In this document: piece after piece, positions 44,405-52,975 of the stretch
Layout: each line of letters starts with the position of its first letter
How positions within the stretch are numbered: position 1 is the stretch's first letter
DNA from: Brevibacillus parabrevis
GTDB lineage: Bacteria; Bacillota; Bacilli; Brevibacillales; Brevibacillaceae
Length of the DNA: 64,000 nt
Assembly: GCF_003710905.1 (NCBI RefSeq)
Contig: NZ_RHHV01000016.1
Span: forward strand, 49,259-113,258
Direction of reading: 5' to 3'
Made by a program: the position numbers and the translations under genes
Notes under the pieces: generated by a model
Told to the model about the DNA's origin: nothing
Database searches by the model: none
Seen by the model: the letters and a program-made list of their open reading frames with translations, nothing else

Positions 44405-44452
44405 GCTGCGCCTCCTTTTGAAAAGTGACTCCGTTTGGTCGTGCTTACCGTC

Positions 44453-44497
44453 ATTATATCAAAAAAGGAGTTATCCGCCATTACTTTTATATAAAGT
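44453..44497 (-). promoter_or_regulatory. Promoter region of murR-nagB with dyad
   Basis: Minus-strand TATAAT at 44453-44458, and the dyad ACTTT-TATAT-AAAGT at 44483-44497 just upstream of where the -35 would be. The -35 itself is poor. The dyad is a candidate site for the MurR-type regulator. Confidence 0.4.
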
Positions 44498-44627
44498 GGA
44501 GTGTTTCTCCAAAATTTCCGCTCCCGTCCCGCGATCAACGCCCGACCGCCTCAACGTCAGCCCCGGCCAGGCAACAAAACAGTCATGACCTTTTGGTTGA
44601 CCGCAAGCAGCCATATCCCGTTTCATG

Positions 44628-44672
44628 AAAAAAAGCCTTCCCCTGCAAGCGTGCAACTTGCAAAAGAAAGCT
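44628..44672 (-). terminator. Terminator after yisL
   Basis: A long stem (about 16 pairs with G-U pairs; core GCAAG / CTTGC) is followed by TTTTTTT on the minus strand, 28 bases past the yisL stop. Confidence 0.8.
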
Positions 44673-44700
44673 CTATGCATACATTTCCGTTTCCAGACGA

Positions 44701-45057
44701 CTAGGCGAATACACGGTAGCCGAGCATGATGACTACGACCAGCACGATCAAACAGCCGATGAAAAAGCCGATGCTGCCTTCCTGTCTTTTCGCCCGTCCC
44801 AGCGACATCTCGATCAAGCCGAAAGCGACAATCGCGAGCAGACCTTTCACGTAGAAATACACTTCGCTGGCGTGCACGGTAAACAGCATCCACGCTCCGG
44901 ATACGAGAATAATGACCATCATGAGTCTGAGCAGCATATGTACGATCTTGCCCGCTTTTTCCTTGCCCGCACGATAGAGGAAGTACGCTACGATCAACAG
45001 GACAATCGCGACTTCCCAACCACCCACGTGGGACTCCAGCAACGCTTTATACGGCAC
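44701..45057 (-). CDS. yisL: YisL-like membrane protein (DUF1516)
   Basis: A 118-residue protein with four membrane helices. Order and residues match B. subtilis YisL: GGWEVAIVLLIVAYFLY, KIVHMLLRLMMVIILVSG, VKGLLAIVAFGLIEM and a final IGCLIVLVVVIMLGY. GTG 45057 is taken because AAGGGG lies nine bases ahead; the TTG at 45066 would abut the ribosome site. Function of the family is not established. Confidence 0.8.
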   Translation of the reverse strand: MPYKALLESHVGGWEVAIVLLIVAYFLYRAGKEKAGKIVHMLLRLMMVIILVSGAWMLFTVHASEVYFYVKGLLAIVAFGLIEMSLGRAKRQEGSIGFFIGCLIVLVVVIMLGYRVFA

Positions 45058-45171
45058 AAAATTCAACCCCTTTTTCCCTTGTTTATACTTGTCCCAGCCA
45101 TTATAACAGAAGTGTCGGAAAAAAGCAGATGCCTGGATGCGTGGCAGTATTGTGACACCGTTATATGCATG

Positions 45172-45206
45172 AAAAAGAGGCCGCCCAGATCATGCAGCCC
45201 CTTTTT
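45172..45206. terminator. Terminator of the hydroxyproline operon
   Basis: AAAAAG..GGC.GC pairs with GC.GCC..CTTTTT in a near-symmetric stem 18 bases past the racemase stop; T-runs occur on both strands. Confidence 0.75.
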
Positions 45207-45223
45207 CCCCACTCCTGCCATGC

Positions 45224-46228
45224 CTAGCGCAGCAAAAAGCCGTCCTTTAACGGATCAGTCGGATCGACGACAAACTGGTGCAAACCTGTGATAAAAGCCC
45301 GGCCTTCAATGGACGGAATGACCGCCGGGTAGTCGCCTACCTGCGTCGTTTCCAGTACGGTACCGACGAATTGGCTGCCCACGATCCCTTCGTGCACAAA
45401 CCGCTCCCCGACAGCCAGCTTGCCTCTGGCAAAAAGCGTCGCCACCCGCGCAGCCGTACCTGTGCCGCACGGCGAGCGGTCAATCTGCTTGTCGGCGAAA
45501 ACAGTCACGTTGCGCAAGTGTGAGCCTTGCACACGCGGCTCATCCGAGATAATCACCCCGTAAATGCCAGCCAGCTCAGGCTCGAACGGATGAACGACCG
45601 CAAGCTTCGCTTCAATCTGCTGCTTGATCCGGCTGCCCCACTCCTGCAAAGTCGCCAGCTGCTCGATTTCGACCTGGACACCGATGTCCTTGGCTTGCAC
45701 GACCGCGTAAAAAGCTCCGCCAAAGGCGATATCGACGGAAAACAGCTTTCCTTCCCACTCGATCGGCACATCCTTGGCGAACACAAAAGACGGGACGTTC
45801 TCAAAAGCGACCGACTGGACGTGCGCTCCATCCGTGTGGGCACGCGCGATGATCCGGCCCGCCGGACTGTCGATCACAATCCGCTCATCCGGATCAGCCA
45901 CGCGAAGCATCCCTGTCTCGATCGCCGCTGTCACGACCGCGATGATCCCGTGGCCGCACATCGTACTGTAGCCTTCGTTGTGCATGAACAGGACGCCAAA
46001 GGCCGCATCCGGGCTGACGGGAGCCGTCATGACGCAACCGTACATCCCGTGGTGTCCGCGCGGTTCGTACATCAGCACCCGCCGGATATGATCCAGCTCC
46101 TGGCGAAAATAACGGCGCTTCTCCAAAATCGTTTCGCCTTTGAGAGGCGGGATGCCGCCCGTGATGATCCGCAGCGGCTCCCCTCCTGTATGGGCGTCAA
46201 TGGTCGTAAACAACTGCTGGATGTTCAT
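45224..46228 (-). CDS. Proline racemase-family enzyme, trans-3-hydroxyproline-dehydratase-like
   Basis: A 334-residue proline-racemase-fold protein. The first active-site segment FMHNEGYSTMCGHG (Cys91) resembles trans-3-hydroxy-L-proline dehydratases. However, the second active-site position keeps cysteine (Cys254 in DRSPCGTGTAARV) where dehydratases carry threonine. It may be a racemase/epimerase or a dehydratase-like variant. It is the last gene of the five-gene hydroxyproline operon, after the aldehyde dehydrogenase. AGGTGTGGGAGG precedes ATG 46228. Confidence 0.85.
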   Translation of the reverse strand: MNIQQLFTTIDAHTGGEPLRIITGGIPPLKGETILEKRRYFRQELDHIRRVLMYEPRGHHGMYGCVMTAPVSPDAAFGVLFMHNEGYSTMCGHGIIAVVTAAIETGMLRVADPDERIVIDSPAGRIIARAHTDGAHVQSVAFENVPSFVFAKDVPIEWEGKLFSVDIAFGGAFYAVVQAKDIGVQVEIEQLATLQEWGSRIKQQIEAKLAVVHPFEPELAGIYGVIISDEPRVQGSHLRNVTVFADKQIDRSPCGTGTAARVATLFARGKLAVGERFVHEGIVGSQFVGTVLETTQVGDYPAVIPSIEGRAFITGLHQFVVDPTDPLKDGFLLR

Positions 46229-46264
46229 AGTCCTCCCACACCTTTACCTGCCAGGTTTCGCTGT

Positions 46265-47704
46265 TTACCAGGCGTATTTGATCGCGCATGTCTTCGTGGC
46301 ACTGTAAAAGTCCAGCGCCGCTTGCCCTTGCTCCCGCGTATGCGAGCTGGACTGCTTCATGCCGCCAAACGGAGCCTGGTACTCCACCCCGGCCGTCTCC
46401 TGATTGACGCGCACCATCCCGGCCTGCGCCAAGTCCAAAAAGCGGTGGGCACTCGCCAGATCACGGGTAAACAGCGAAGCGCTCAGCCCGTACACAGACT
46501 GGTTGCACAGCTCGATTGCCTCGTCGAACCCATCTGCCGTCAAAAGCACAGCCAGCGGCCCGAACACTTCCTCCTGAACCAAAGCGTGGTCGGCCGCTAC
46601 TCCTTCCACGATTTGCGGACGGATAAAGTAGCCGTGCTCCGCTCCCGCATAAGCCGGACTTTGGGCAATCAACCGGGCCTCAGACTGGGCGATAGACACG
46701 TATTGCCCGACTGTCTCGTACTGCGCCGCAGAAGCGACCGGACCCAAGTAAGCATCCAGATCGGAAGCATCCCCGACCTTGCACAGCGAGATAGCTGTCT
46801 GCAACCGCTCGACCAATGGCTCGTAAGCCGCCTTTTCCACAATAATCCGGCTCGTCGCCGTACATTTTTGCCCAGCAGAGCGGAATGCCCCGCTGAGCAA
46901 GATCGGCACCGTTTTGTCCAGATCCGCGTCAGCGAGGACAACCGCCGCATTTTTTCCGCCCATCTCGGTCTGGCATTTGATGTTGCGTCCCGCGCAAGCA
47001 ATCGCGATCTGCCTGCCTGTCGCGGACGAGCCAGTAAAGCTGACCGCGTCCACCGCAGCTTCCTCAATCAAAGTCGTTCCGATTTCCCGTCCTTTTCCGA
47101 TCACCAGATTGAGCACTCCTGGCGGCAGCTTCGTCTCGGCAAAAATTTCTGCCAGACGCGTCGCGGTCAAAGAACCGTTTTCCGCCGGCTTCCAGATGAC
47201 GGCATTGCCGCAGATCAACGCGGGAGCGATCTTCCAAATCGGAATCGCGACAGGGAAATTCCACGGTGTAATGACAGCCACGACGCCGAGCGGCACTCGA
47301 CGGCTGTACTGCAAAACATCCGTATCCGCAGACGGGATCAAATTGCCGTTGGCCCGCATTCCTTCGCCGGCATAATAGCGCAACAAACTGATGCCCCGCG
47401 CCACCTCGCCGCGCATTTCGCCCAGCTGCTTGCCCATCTCCTGGCTCGCGAGTCTGGCGAGACTGTCTGCATGAGCCTCCAGAGCGGAAGCCATCTGATA
47501 CAACACCTCGCCGCGAGCAGCACCTGTCTTCCTCGCCCACTCGGCTTGCGCCACACGTGCGGCATCTGCTGCTGCGAATACGTGAGAACGATCCGACATA
47601 TGCAACACGCCCACTTCCTCGGTAAAGCGCGACGGGTTTTTGACCGTCACTTCGGCTCCGTGCGGCGTGATCCATTCGCCGCCGATCCAGTTTTTGCTGT
47701 GCAT
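46265..47704 (-). CDS. Aldehyde dehydrogenase, probable 2-oxoglutarate semialdehyde dehydrogenase
   Basis: A 479-residue NAD(P)-dependent aldehyde dehydrogenase. The motifs are VITPWNFPVAIPIWKIAPAL, SFTGSSATGR (cofactor loop), the general base in CQTEMGGKNAAVV and the catalytic Cys281 in AGQKCTATSRI. Position after a DapA-like deaminase and hydroxyproline enzymes suggests oxidation of 2,5-dioxopentanoate to 2-oxoglutarate, the last step of the hydroxyproline pathway. The substrate is inferred from context. Confidence 0.88.
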   Translation of the reverse strand: MHSKNWIGGEWITPHGAEVTVKNPSRFTEEVGVLHMSDRSHVFAAADAARVAQAEWARKTGAARGEVLYQMASALEAHADSLARLASQEMGKQLGEMRGEVARGISLLRYYAGEGMRANGNLIPSADTDVLQYSRRVPLGVVAVITPWNFPVAIPIWKIAPALICGNAVIWKPAENGSLTATRLAEIFAETKLPPGVLNLVIGKGREIGTTLIEEAAVDAVSFTGSSATGRQIAIACAGRNIKCQTEMGGKNAAVVLADADLDKTVPILLSGAFRSAGQKCTATSRIIVEKAAYEPLVERLQTAISLCKVGDASDLDAYLGPVASAAQYETVGQYVSIAQSEARLIAQSPAYAGAEHGYFIRPQIVEGVAADHALVQEEVFGPLAVLLTADGFDEAIELCNQSVYGLSASLFTRDLASAHRFLDLAQAGMVRVNQETAGVEYQAPFGGMKQSSSHTREQGQAALDFYSATKTCAIKYAW

Positions 47705-47719
47705 GCCTGCCCTTCCCCC

Positions 47720-48604
47720 TTATCGTCCGCTGGCTGCGCCGACTGCGTAGTCAAACGCCTTTTTAATCCCAGCGTAGTAGTCGTCTGCCAGCGGGAGGCG
47801 CGGTGGGCGAGTCGGACCTACAGGGAAGCCAGCCAGCTCCATCATGTACTTGATCGACTGCACGAGCTGCGGACTTGCGTCGTAATGGAACAGCGGCAGC
47901 AGTCGGCGGTACAGAGCCTGAGCCTCCGCAAGCTTGCCTGCGCGCGCGAGTCGGAACAGCTCCACGCCTTCTTTTGGCAAAGCATTCGGCACGCCGGCGA
48001 TCCAGCCCGTCGCTCCGATCAAGCCGCCCTCCATCACCAAATCGTCCACGCCGACCATCACTTCCAGGTCTGTCTGGGCGAGAATGTCCTGCATGCGACG
48101 CACATCCCCGGAAAACTCTTTGACAGCTACCACGTTTTCAAACTTCGCCAGCCGCGCCAAAATATCCGGGGTCAGGTCGATCTTGTAATCGTGCGGGTTG
48201 TTGTAAGCGATAATCGGCAATCCGACCGTGTTCAGCGCTTCGTAATGCGCGAACACTTCGTTTTCCAGCGGCTTGTAGTTGATCGGCGGCAAAGCCATCA
48301 CCCCGGCTGCGCCTGCGTCTTTGGAAAATTGCACCCACTCCACTGCCTGACGGGTCGACGGCGCTGCCGAGCCGACTACGACCGGAACGCGGCCTTTTGC
48401 TGCTGCAATCACCGTATGGATGACTTTGGCCCGCTCCTCGCCTGTCATCGTGGCGTATTCACCCAAGGAACCGGACGGCACCAAACCGTTGACTCCTTCC
48501 TGAATCAGCCAGTCGCACAGCTCTGTCAGCCGCTTGTAATCCACCTCGTAATCGCTAGTAAATGGCGTGACAATCGCTACGTATACCCCTTCAAATCTTC
48601 CCAT
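47720..48604 (-). CDS. DapA-family deaminase/dehydratase (LhpC-like)
   Basis: A 294-residue class-I aldolase-fold protein. Schiff-base Lys162 is in VVAVKEFSGD, Tyr134 in IIAYNNP and the substrate loop PSGSLGEYATM near residue 43, all as in DapA relatives. In hydroxyproline clusters such proteins deaminate pyrroline-4-hydroxy-2-carboxylate to 2,5-dioxopentanoate plus ammonia. True lysine biosynthesis is unlikely given the neighbours. GAGAGGAG precedes ATG 48604. Confidence 0.86.
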   Translation of the reverse strand: MGRFEGVYVAIVTPFTSDYEVDYKRLTELCDWLIQEGVNGLVPSGSLGEYATMTGEERAKVIHTVIAAAKGRVPVVVGSAAPSTRQAVEWVQFSKDAGAAGVMALPPINYKPLENEVFAHYEALNTVGLPIIAYNNPHDYKIDLTPDILARLAKFENVVAVKEFSGDVRRMQDILAQTDLEVMVGVDDLVMEGGLIGATGWIAGVPNALPKEGVELFRLARAGKLAEAQALYRRLLPLFHYDASPQLVQSIKYMMELAGFPVGPTRPPRLPLADDYYAGIKKAFDYAVGAASGR

Positions 48605-48632
48605 CGTTCATTCTCCTCTCAACTTTTTGTAT

Positions 48633-49658
48633 TTAATGGTCTGTGGCCGCCGGAATCAGCAAAAAGCCGTTTGCCAGCTCATCTTCAGGATTGTAAAAAA
48701 TCGTGTGCTTGCCCATCAGCCAGGCGCTGCCAGCAATGGTTGTCACGACAGCGGGAAGTCCGCCTTCCTCCGCAACCGCCAGCACTTTTCCTGTAAACAG
48801 CGAGCCGACGATGCTCTCATGGACAAATGGTTCGTCCAGCCCGATCTCGCCTTTGGCAAACAGCGTAGCCAGCTTCGCGGATGTGCCTGTGCCGCACGGA
48901 GAACGGTCAATTCCACCTGGCGGCACGACGACCGTGTTTTTGACATCTGCTTCCGGCGCGCTCGGGTCCGTGTAAAACTCCACGTGCGTCAAGCCGCGGA
49001 TGAACGGCTTCGCCGGATGGACGACTTCCAGGGACTGGTTGATCGCTTTGCGAATGCGCACAGCCGTGTCGACGATCACAGAGGCATTTCCCGGAGCCAG
49101 TTCGAGTCCCAGCGCCCGCGCGTCCGTAATCGCGTAAAAATTGCCACCGTAGGCGATGTCGCATGTAACCGTACCGATCCCTTCCACTGTGACGCTGACA
49201 TCTTGCTTGTAGAGAAAGGCAGGAATGTTCGTAAACGACACCTGCTTCGCCTTTCCCCCCTCAACCTGGATTTCCACCTCGACCAAGCCTGCTGGCGTAT
49301 CCAGTTTCAATCTCGTCAGCGGCTCGCTTACCGGAATCATTCCGGTTTCCACCAACGCTGTGCAAAGCCCGATTGTGTCATGCCCGCACATCGGCAAGTA
49401 ACCGCCCGTCTCGATGTAGATCACCCCCACGTCCGCTTCCGGGTGGCACGGCTCCACCACGAGAGCGCCAGACATGACGTCATGGCCGCGCGGCTCGTAC
49501 ATCAGCAGGGTGCGAATCCAGTCGTACTCTTTTTGCATGTGCAGCATTTTGTCCGCCATCGTCTCCCCCTGGAGCTTCGGCAGACCGCTGATGACCGTGC
49601 GGGTCGGATTGCCGCCCGTATGCGTGTCCACAGTCGTAAACACTCTGGCTGCTTTCAT
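48633..49658 (-). CDS. 4-Hydroxyproline 2-epimerase/proline racemase
   Basis: A 341-residue proline-racemase-family enzyme with both catalytic cysteines, Cys91 in GGYLPMCGHDTIG and Cys255 in DRSPCGTGTSAKL. It would interconvert trans-4-hydroxy-L-proline and cis-4-hydroxy-D-proline, feeding the adjacent D-amino-acid-oxidase-type flavoprotein. Its ATG overlaps the flavoprotein stop (ATGA), so the two are translationally coupled, which supports a sequential role. Proline racemisation is the alternative. Confidence 0.88.
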   Translation of the reverse strand: MKAARVFTTVDTHTGGNPTRTVISGLPKLQGETMADKMLHMQKEYDWIRTLLMYEPRGHDVMSGALVVEPCHPEADVGVIYIETGGYLPMCGHDTIGLCTALVETGMIPVSEPLTRLKLDTPAGLVEVEIQVEGGKAKQVSFTNIPAFLYKQDVSVTVEGIGTVTCDIAYGGNFYAITDARALGLELAPGNASVIVDTAVRIRKAINQSLEVVHPAKPFIRGLTHVEFYTDPSAPEADVKNTVVVPPGGIDRSPCGTGTSAKLATLFAKGEIGLDEPFVHESIVGSLFTGKVLAVAEEGGLPAVVTTIAGSAWLMGKHTIFYNPEDELANGFLLIPAATDH

Positions 49659-50848
49659 GGATGCAGCACCTCTTTCTTCGTGAATCGGTCGTGGCGAAGC
49701 GGTTCGGTGGGGATGATCGTGTCCGACTGTCCCTGTAGCATTTCGGACATCAGCTTGCCTGTGACCGCCGCCAGGCTGATCCCATCCCCTTCATGTCCAG
49801 CCGCGATAAAAAAGCCGGGCACTTCCTCGACGCGCGAGATGATCGGCAAATGATCCTCCGTCCACGGGCGCAACCCGCAATACGTACGGATCATGGCAAA
49901 GTCAGCGATTTTCGGATAAAAGCGCAGCGCCCTTCTCGCCATGCAGCGCACCACGTTCAGATCGATTCGCGTGTCAAAGCCGACGAACTGGCGGCTCGAT
50001 CCGATCAAAAAGTTTTGACTCTCTGTCGGCTCGAACACCAGCGCAACCCCGTATTTTTCCGTCTCGGCATCGACCTGGCGCACTCCGCCGAATTTGGAGA
50101 TCAAGTAGCCAAACTCCATCACCTTGCGCATCCCGACCGGAAGCTGTCTGGACGCGACGATCAAGTGTCCTTTTCGCGGCACGACCGGAATGTCGACTCC
50201 GACCATCTGCCCGATGAAAGGCGCCCACACTCCCGCTGCATTGACCACCTGCTGCGCTGTCATCGCGCCCGTATTCAGTTCGAGCTGAAACGTTCCCGTC
50301 GCCTGATCGCGGCGCAGCGCCTTGACCTCGGTACGCCGCATGATTTTTGCCCCGTGCTTTTTCGCGCCTTCAAACAGCGCAAAGGTCAGCATGTACGGAT
50401 TCACAGTAGAGTCGGTCGCGCACTCCAAACCTCCCAGCAAGTCGTCGGCAAAGTAAGGCGACTCCTGGCGAATGTCCTGGCGATCCAGCATCCGAAAAGG
50501 CAGCCCGGCTTCCTTTTGCCGTCGCACCCACTGCGCTGCTGCTTCCATTTCCGCCTCTGACTCGCAGACGAGAATGCTGCCCAAAGCCCGATATTCAAAC
50601 GAATGCTCCAGCTCCCGGGTCAGCTGGTCGACGAGCATCTGGCTTTGCAAGGACATCTGGCTGTCGAAGCCGGGGTCTTTGTCGATCGCCAAAATGTTGC
50701 CGTCGCAGCGCGAGGACGTCCCTGACGCCAGCTCGCCTTTTTCCAGCACGACCACATCCAGTCCAGCCTTGGCTGTGTAGTAGGCAATCGCCGCCCCGAT
50801 AATGCCGCCGCCGATTACCGCAATCTGCGCATGGGTTTGTCTTGTCAT
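49655..50848 (-). CDS. FAD-dependent D-amino-acid/hydroxyproline oxidoreductase (LhpB-like)
   Basis: A 397-residue DAO/glycine-oxidase-family flavoprotein with the dinucleotide motif IAVIGGGIIGAAIAYY (from residue 9), GELASGTSSRCDGNI and the C-terminal FAD site GHEGDGISLAAVTGKL. It should oxidise cis-4-hydroxy-D-proline to pyrroline-4-hydroxy-2-carboxylate. Related enzymes act alone or as the LhpB subunit together with LhpE/LhpF-type proteins, homologues of which are encoded at 60.9-62.7 kb. It is the first gene of the sigma-54-controlled five-gene operon. Confidence 0.88.
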   Translation of the reverse strand: MTRQTHAQIAVIGGGIIGAAIAYYTAKAGLDVVVLEKGELASGTSSRCDGNILAIDKDPGFDSQMSLQSQMLVDQLTRELEHSFEYRALGSILVCESEAEMEAAAQWVRRQKEAGLPFRMLDRQDIRQESPYFADDLLGGLECATDSTVNPYMLTFALFEGAKKHGAKIMRRTEVKALRRDQATGTFQLELNTGAMTAQQVVNAAGVWAPFIGQMVGVDIPVVPRKGHLIVASRQLPVGMRKVMEFGYLISKFGGVRQVDAETEKYGVALVFEPTESQNFLIGSSRQFVGFDTRIDLNVVRCMARRALRFYPKIADFAMIRTYCGLRPWTEDHLPIISRVEEVPGFFIAAGHEGDGISLAAVTGKLMSEMLQGQSDTIIPTEPLRHDRFTKKEVLHP

Positions 50849-50899
50849 GGCTGATTCTCCTCAAAAGCTTTTCGTAAAATCGTTGCACTTGTTTATTTT

Positions 50900-50915
50900 T
50901 GCAAATGCCGTGCCA
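50900..50915 (-). promoter_or_regulatory. Sigma-54 promoter of the hydroxyproline operon
   Basis: Minus strand TGGCACG-GCAT-TTGCA, an exact match to the -24/-12 consensus. The implied start is near 50888, about 40 bases ahead of the flavoprotein start codon. A dyad proposed as activator site lies 80-100 bases upstream at 50996-51015. Confidence 0.92.
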
Positions 50916-50957
50916 ACCAAAAGGAGCGAACATCCGCAAAATTTTTGTCTAAATTCT

Positions 50958-50985
50958 TTTACAACTCAACAAGCGAATGTATAAT
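50958..50985 (+). promoter_or_regulatory. Sigma-A promoter of the sigma-54 activator gene
   Basis: TTTACA (50958-50963), 16-base spacer, TATAAT (50980-50985) on the plus strand, about 50 bases before the activator start. The -10 lies inside the dyad CGAAT-N7-ATTCG (50974-50990). Confidence 0.65.
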
Positions 50986-50995
50986 ATTCGAGAAA

Positions 50996-51015
50996 GTGTT
51001 TACATTTTTATACAC
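50996..51015. promoter_or_regulatory. 20-bp dyad, candidate activator binding site (copy 1)
   Basis: GTGTTTACATTTTTATACAC has GTGT/ACAC ends. It matches the reverse complement of the dyad at 59494-59513 at 16 of 20 positions. It lies between the sigma-54 promoter of the catabolic operon and the activator's own start codon, so it could serve activation and autoregulation together. Confidence 0.6.
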
Positions 51016-51037
51016 TCTTCCAAAAGGAATGATCGGG

Positions 51038-52747
51038 ATGAACCATAAGCTGCCTGGCATTGCCGAGCTGATCCAGACGAACATGCAGATTTACCGGGAG
51101 CAACCGCTTTCTTTGCTGCCCTCGAAAGGAACCGTACCGATTGCGTTTGCCCCGCTATCTTCCGGCTGGCACGCCTGTACGCTCGCGTCTACGGACGCCG
51201 ACATTTTTGCCGACGAAAGCAAGCCGCCAGCCGCATGGGAACAGGTCGGCGTCCTGACTGTTGCTGCTCCGCTTCCTGCTGCGATCCAACTGCTCGGCAC
51301 CCACAGCTATGTGCTCGTCACCGATGACCAAGGGGAACCTGTCGGATATCTCGACCGCCCGACTGTTCTCCGTGCCGTTTTTACCTCTTATGAAATTTTG
51401 GAGGCTTATTTTGAGACGATGATCCAGACGATGGACGCCTCGATCTCCGTCATCGACGAAAAAGCTCGCGTCATGGTCTGGACGGAAGGTGCGGAGCGCA
51501 TTTTTTCGCTGAAGGCCAAAGACATCGTCGGGCGGCCGATCACGGACTTTTTCCCGCTCGACATGCTGGAGACGCTCAAATCGCTGCATAACGGGCAATC
51601 GCTCTACCGCCATCAGCATCAGCCGCGAGAAGACCTCGTCGTCCTCATCAATACGAAACCGATTTATTTGCACGATACAATCATCGGCGCTGTTGCCGCT
51701 GAGACCGATATTACCAGCCAGGTTCGCCTGAATCAGGAACTGTTGAAGGCGAACAAAAAAGTGAATCATTTGCAGCAGGAAATGGCGAAGCTCAGCTCCA
51801 CTCCCGATCCGTTCCAGCACATCAAAGGAACCAGCCTCGCCATCCGCCAGATCAAGTCGATGATCCAAAAGCTCGGCTCGACCCAGGCGACCGTGCTGAT
51901 TATCGGGGAGAGCGGCGTCGGCAAAGAGCTGTTCGCCAAGGCGGTGCACGATGTGCGCGAAGGCGCAAACGCTCCTTTTATCGCGATCAACTGCGGAGCG
52001 ATCTCCCCCACCCTTTTTGAGAGCGAGCTGTTCGGCTATGAAAAGGGAGCTTTCTCCGGCGCTGATCAAAAAGGCAAAAAAGGGATGATTGAGCTGGCCC
52101 GCGGCGGAACGCTGTTTCTCGACGAAGTGGGCGAAATGCCGCTCGACATGCAAGTCAAGCTGCTCCGCGTCCTCCAGGAGAAAAAGTATTACCCTGTGGG
52201 AGGAACGAAGCAGATCGAAGCCGATTTTCGCATAGTGGCCGCCACCAACAAAAACTTGGAGGAAATGATCCGTGAAGGAAAGTTTCGCGAGGACTTGTAT
52301 TATCGGCTCAATGTCGTCACCCTCGCCATCCCGCCTTTGCGGCAGCGGATCGAAGACACAGTCGAGCTGGCCCACTTTTTTCTCTACGAGTTTTCCTTGC
52401 GCTACAATCGGCCGATCCACGCCATCTCGCAAAACGTCATGCAAAATTTGCTGCAATACGACTGGCCGGGCAATATTCGCGAACTGCGCAATGCCATCGA
52501 GCGGCTGGTCGTTTTTGCTACGGACGGAACGATCCGCGAGGAAGACTTGCCGTACTCTGTGCAAAGCCAGGCCAAGCAGTTGCCCGTCGAGCTGCCGGAC
52601 GACCTGTTTTCTTTGCAGGAAGAACTGGAAGCGCATGAACGGCGCGTCATCCTGCGCGCGATCGAGCTGGAAAACGGCAACAAGCAGGCCGCTGCCAAAA
52701 GACTCGGCATTTCCCGCGCGACTTTGTACAACAAGCTGAACAAATAA
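51038..52747 (+). CDS. Sigma-54-dependent activator (CBS-like, PAS, AAA+, Fis-type HTH)
   Basis: A 569-residue enhancer-binding protein of the RocR/PrdR type. It has a CBS-like N-terminal part (about 70-115), a PAS domain (about 125-235) and the AAA+ module with Walker A GESGVGKELF (about 288). The sigma-54 contact loop GAFSGA (about 335, Ser for the usual Thr) and Walker B GGTLFLDEVGEMP follow. A Fis-type HTH ends the protein (NKQAAAKRLGISRATLYNKL). The inducer-sensing part is probably N-terminal. ATG 51038 follows AAAGGA. It is divergent from the hydroxyproline operon and four sigma-54 promoters lie within 10 kb. Confidence 0.92.
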   Translation: MNHKLPGIAELIQTNMQIYREQPLSLLPSKGTVPIAFAPLSSGWHACTLASTDADIFADESKPPAAWEQVGVLTVAAPLPAAIQLLGTHSYVLVTDDQGEPVGYLDRPTVLRAVFTSYEILEAYFETMIQTMDASISVIDEKARVMVWTEGAERIFSLKAKDIVGRPITDFFPLDMLETLKSLHNGQSLYRHQHQPREDLVVLINTKPIYLHDTIIGAVAAETDITSQVRLNQELLKANKKVNHLQQEMAKLSSTPDPFQHIKGTSLAIRQIKSMIQKLGSTQATVLIIGESGVGKELFAKAVHDVREGANAPFIAINCGAISPTLFESELFGYEKGAFSGADQKGKKGMIELARGGTLFLDEVGEMPLDMQVKLLRVLQEKKYYPVGGTKQIEADFRIVAATNKNLEEMIREGKFREDLYYRLNVVTLAIPPLRQRIEDTVELAHFFLYEFSLRYNRPIHAISQNVMQNLLQYDWPGNIRELRNAIERLVVFATDGTIREEDLPYSVQSQAKQLPVELPDDLFSLQEELEAHERRVILRAIELENGNKQAAAKRLGISRATLYNKLNK

Positions 52748-52837
52748 TCCGGCGCCAAAAACGAGCCGTGCCCCACTGCAAGGGGCCGCACCGCTCTCCG
52801 CTCTCCCTGGCAACAAGCTGAACAAATAATCCAGCGC
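52729..52837. repeat. Direct repeat duplicating the 3' end of the activator gene
   Basis: The 27 bases ending the gene and its stop (from CAACAAGCTGAAC at 52729) recur at 52811 with one mismatch, 82 bases later. The intervening and following sequences show weaker similarity, so an 82-bp tandem duplication has partly decayed. The 52748-53150 gap otherwise holds a terminator and a possible 39-codon gene. Confidence 0.7.
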
Positions 52838-52871
52838 GAAAGGCGAAGCTCGCTCGCACCTCGTCTTGTGA

Positions 52872-52922
52872 AAATCAACCTCCCGTCTCACTTTGCCGTG
52901 TGAAACGGGAGGTTGGTTTTTG
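52872..52922. terminator. Terminator between the convergent activator and importer units
   Basis: CAACCTCCCGT / ACGGGAGGTTG with an inner CAC/GTG pair, followed by GTTTTTG on the plus strand and by ATTTTC on the minus strand. Confidence 0.85.
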
Positions 52923-52975
52923 CGTTTTTGCGGCGTGGTTTGCAGCAGCGCGAATGCAAAACGGGCCTGCTTGGG

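Noticed and set aside
47720..48604. Dihydrodipicolinate synthase dapA
   Set aside because: Operon partners are hydroxyproline enzymes under a sigma-54 promoter, so the LhpC-type role is preferred.
45527..48796. Plus-strand open frame of 1089 codons
   Set aside because: It is the antisense shadow of the proline-racemase, aldehyde dehydrogenase and DapA-like genes. Its translation is rich in Arg/His/Gln without motifs, and the minus-strand genes have clear active sites and ribosome sites.
51155..52891. Minus-strand open frame of 578 codons
   Set aside because: Antisense to the sigma-54 activator, whose AAA+ motifs and Fis-type helix-turn-helix are unmistakable.
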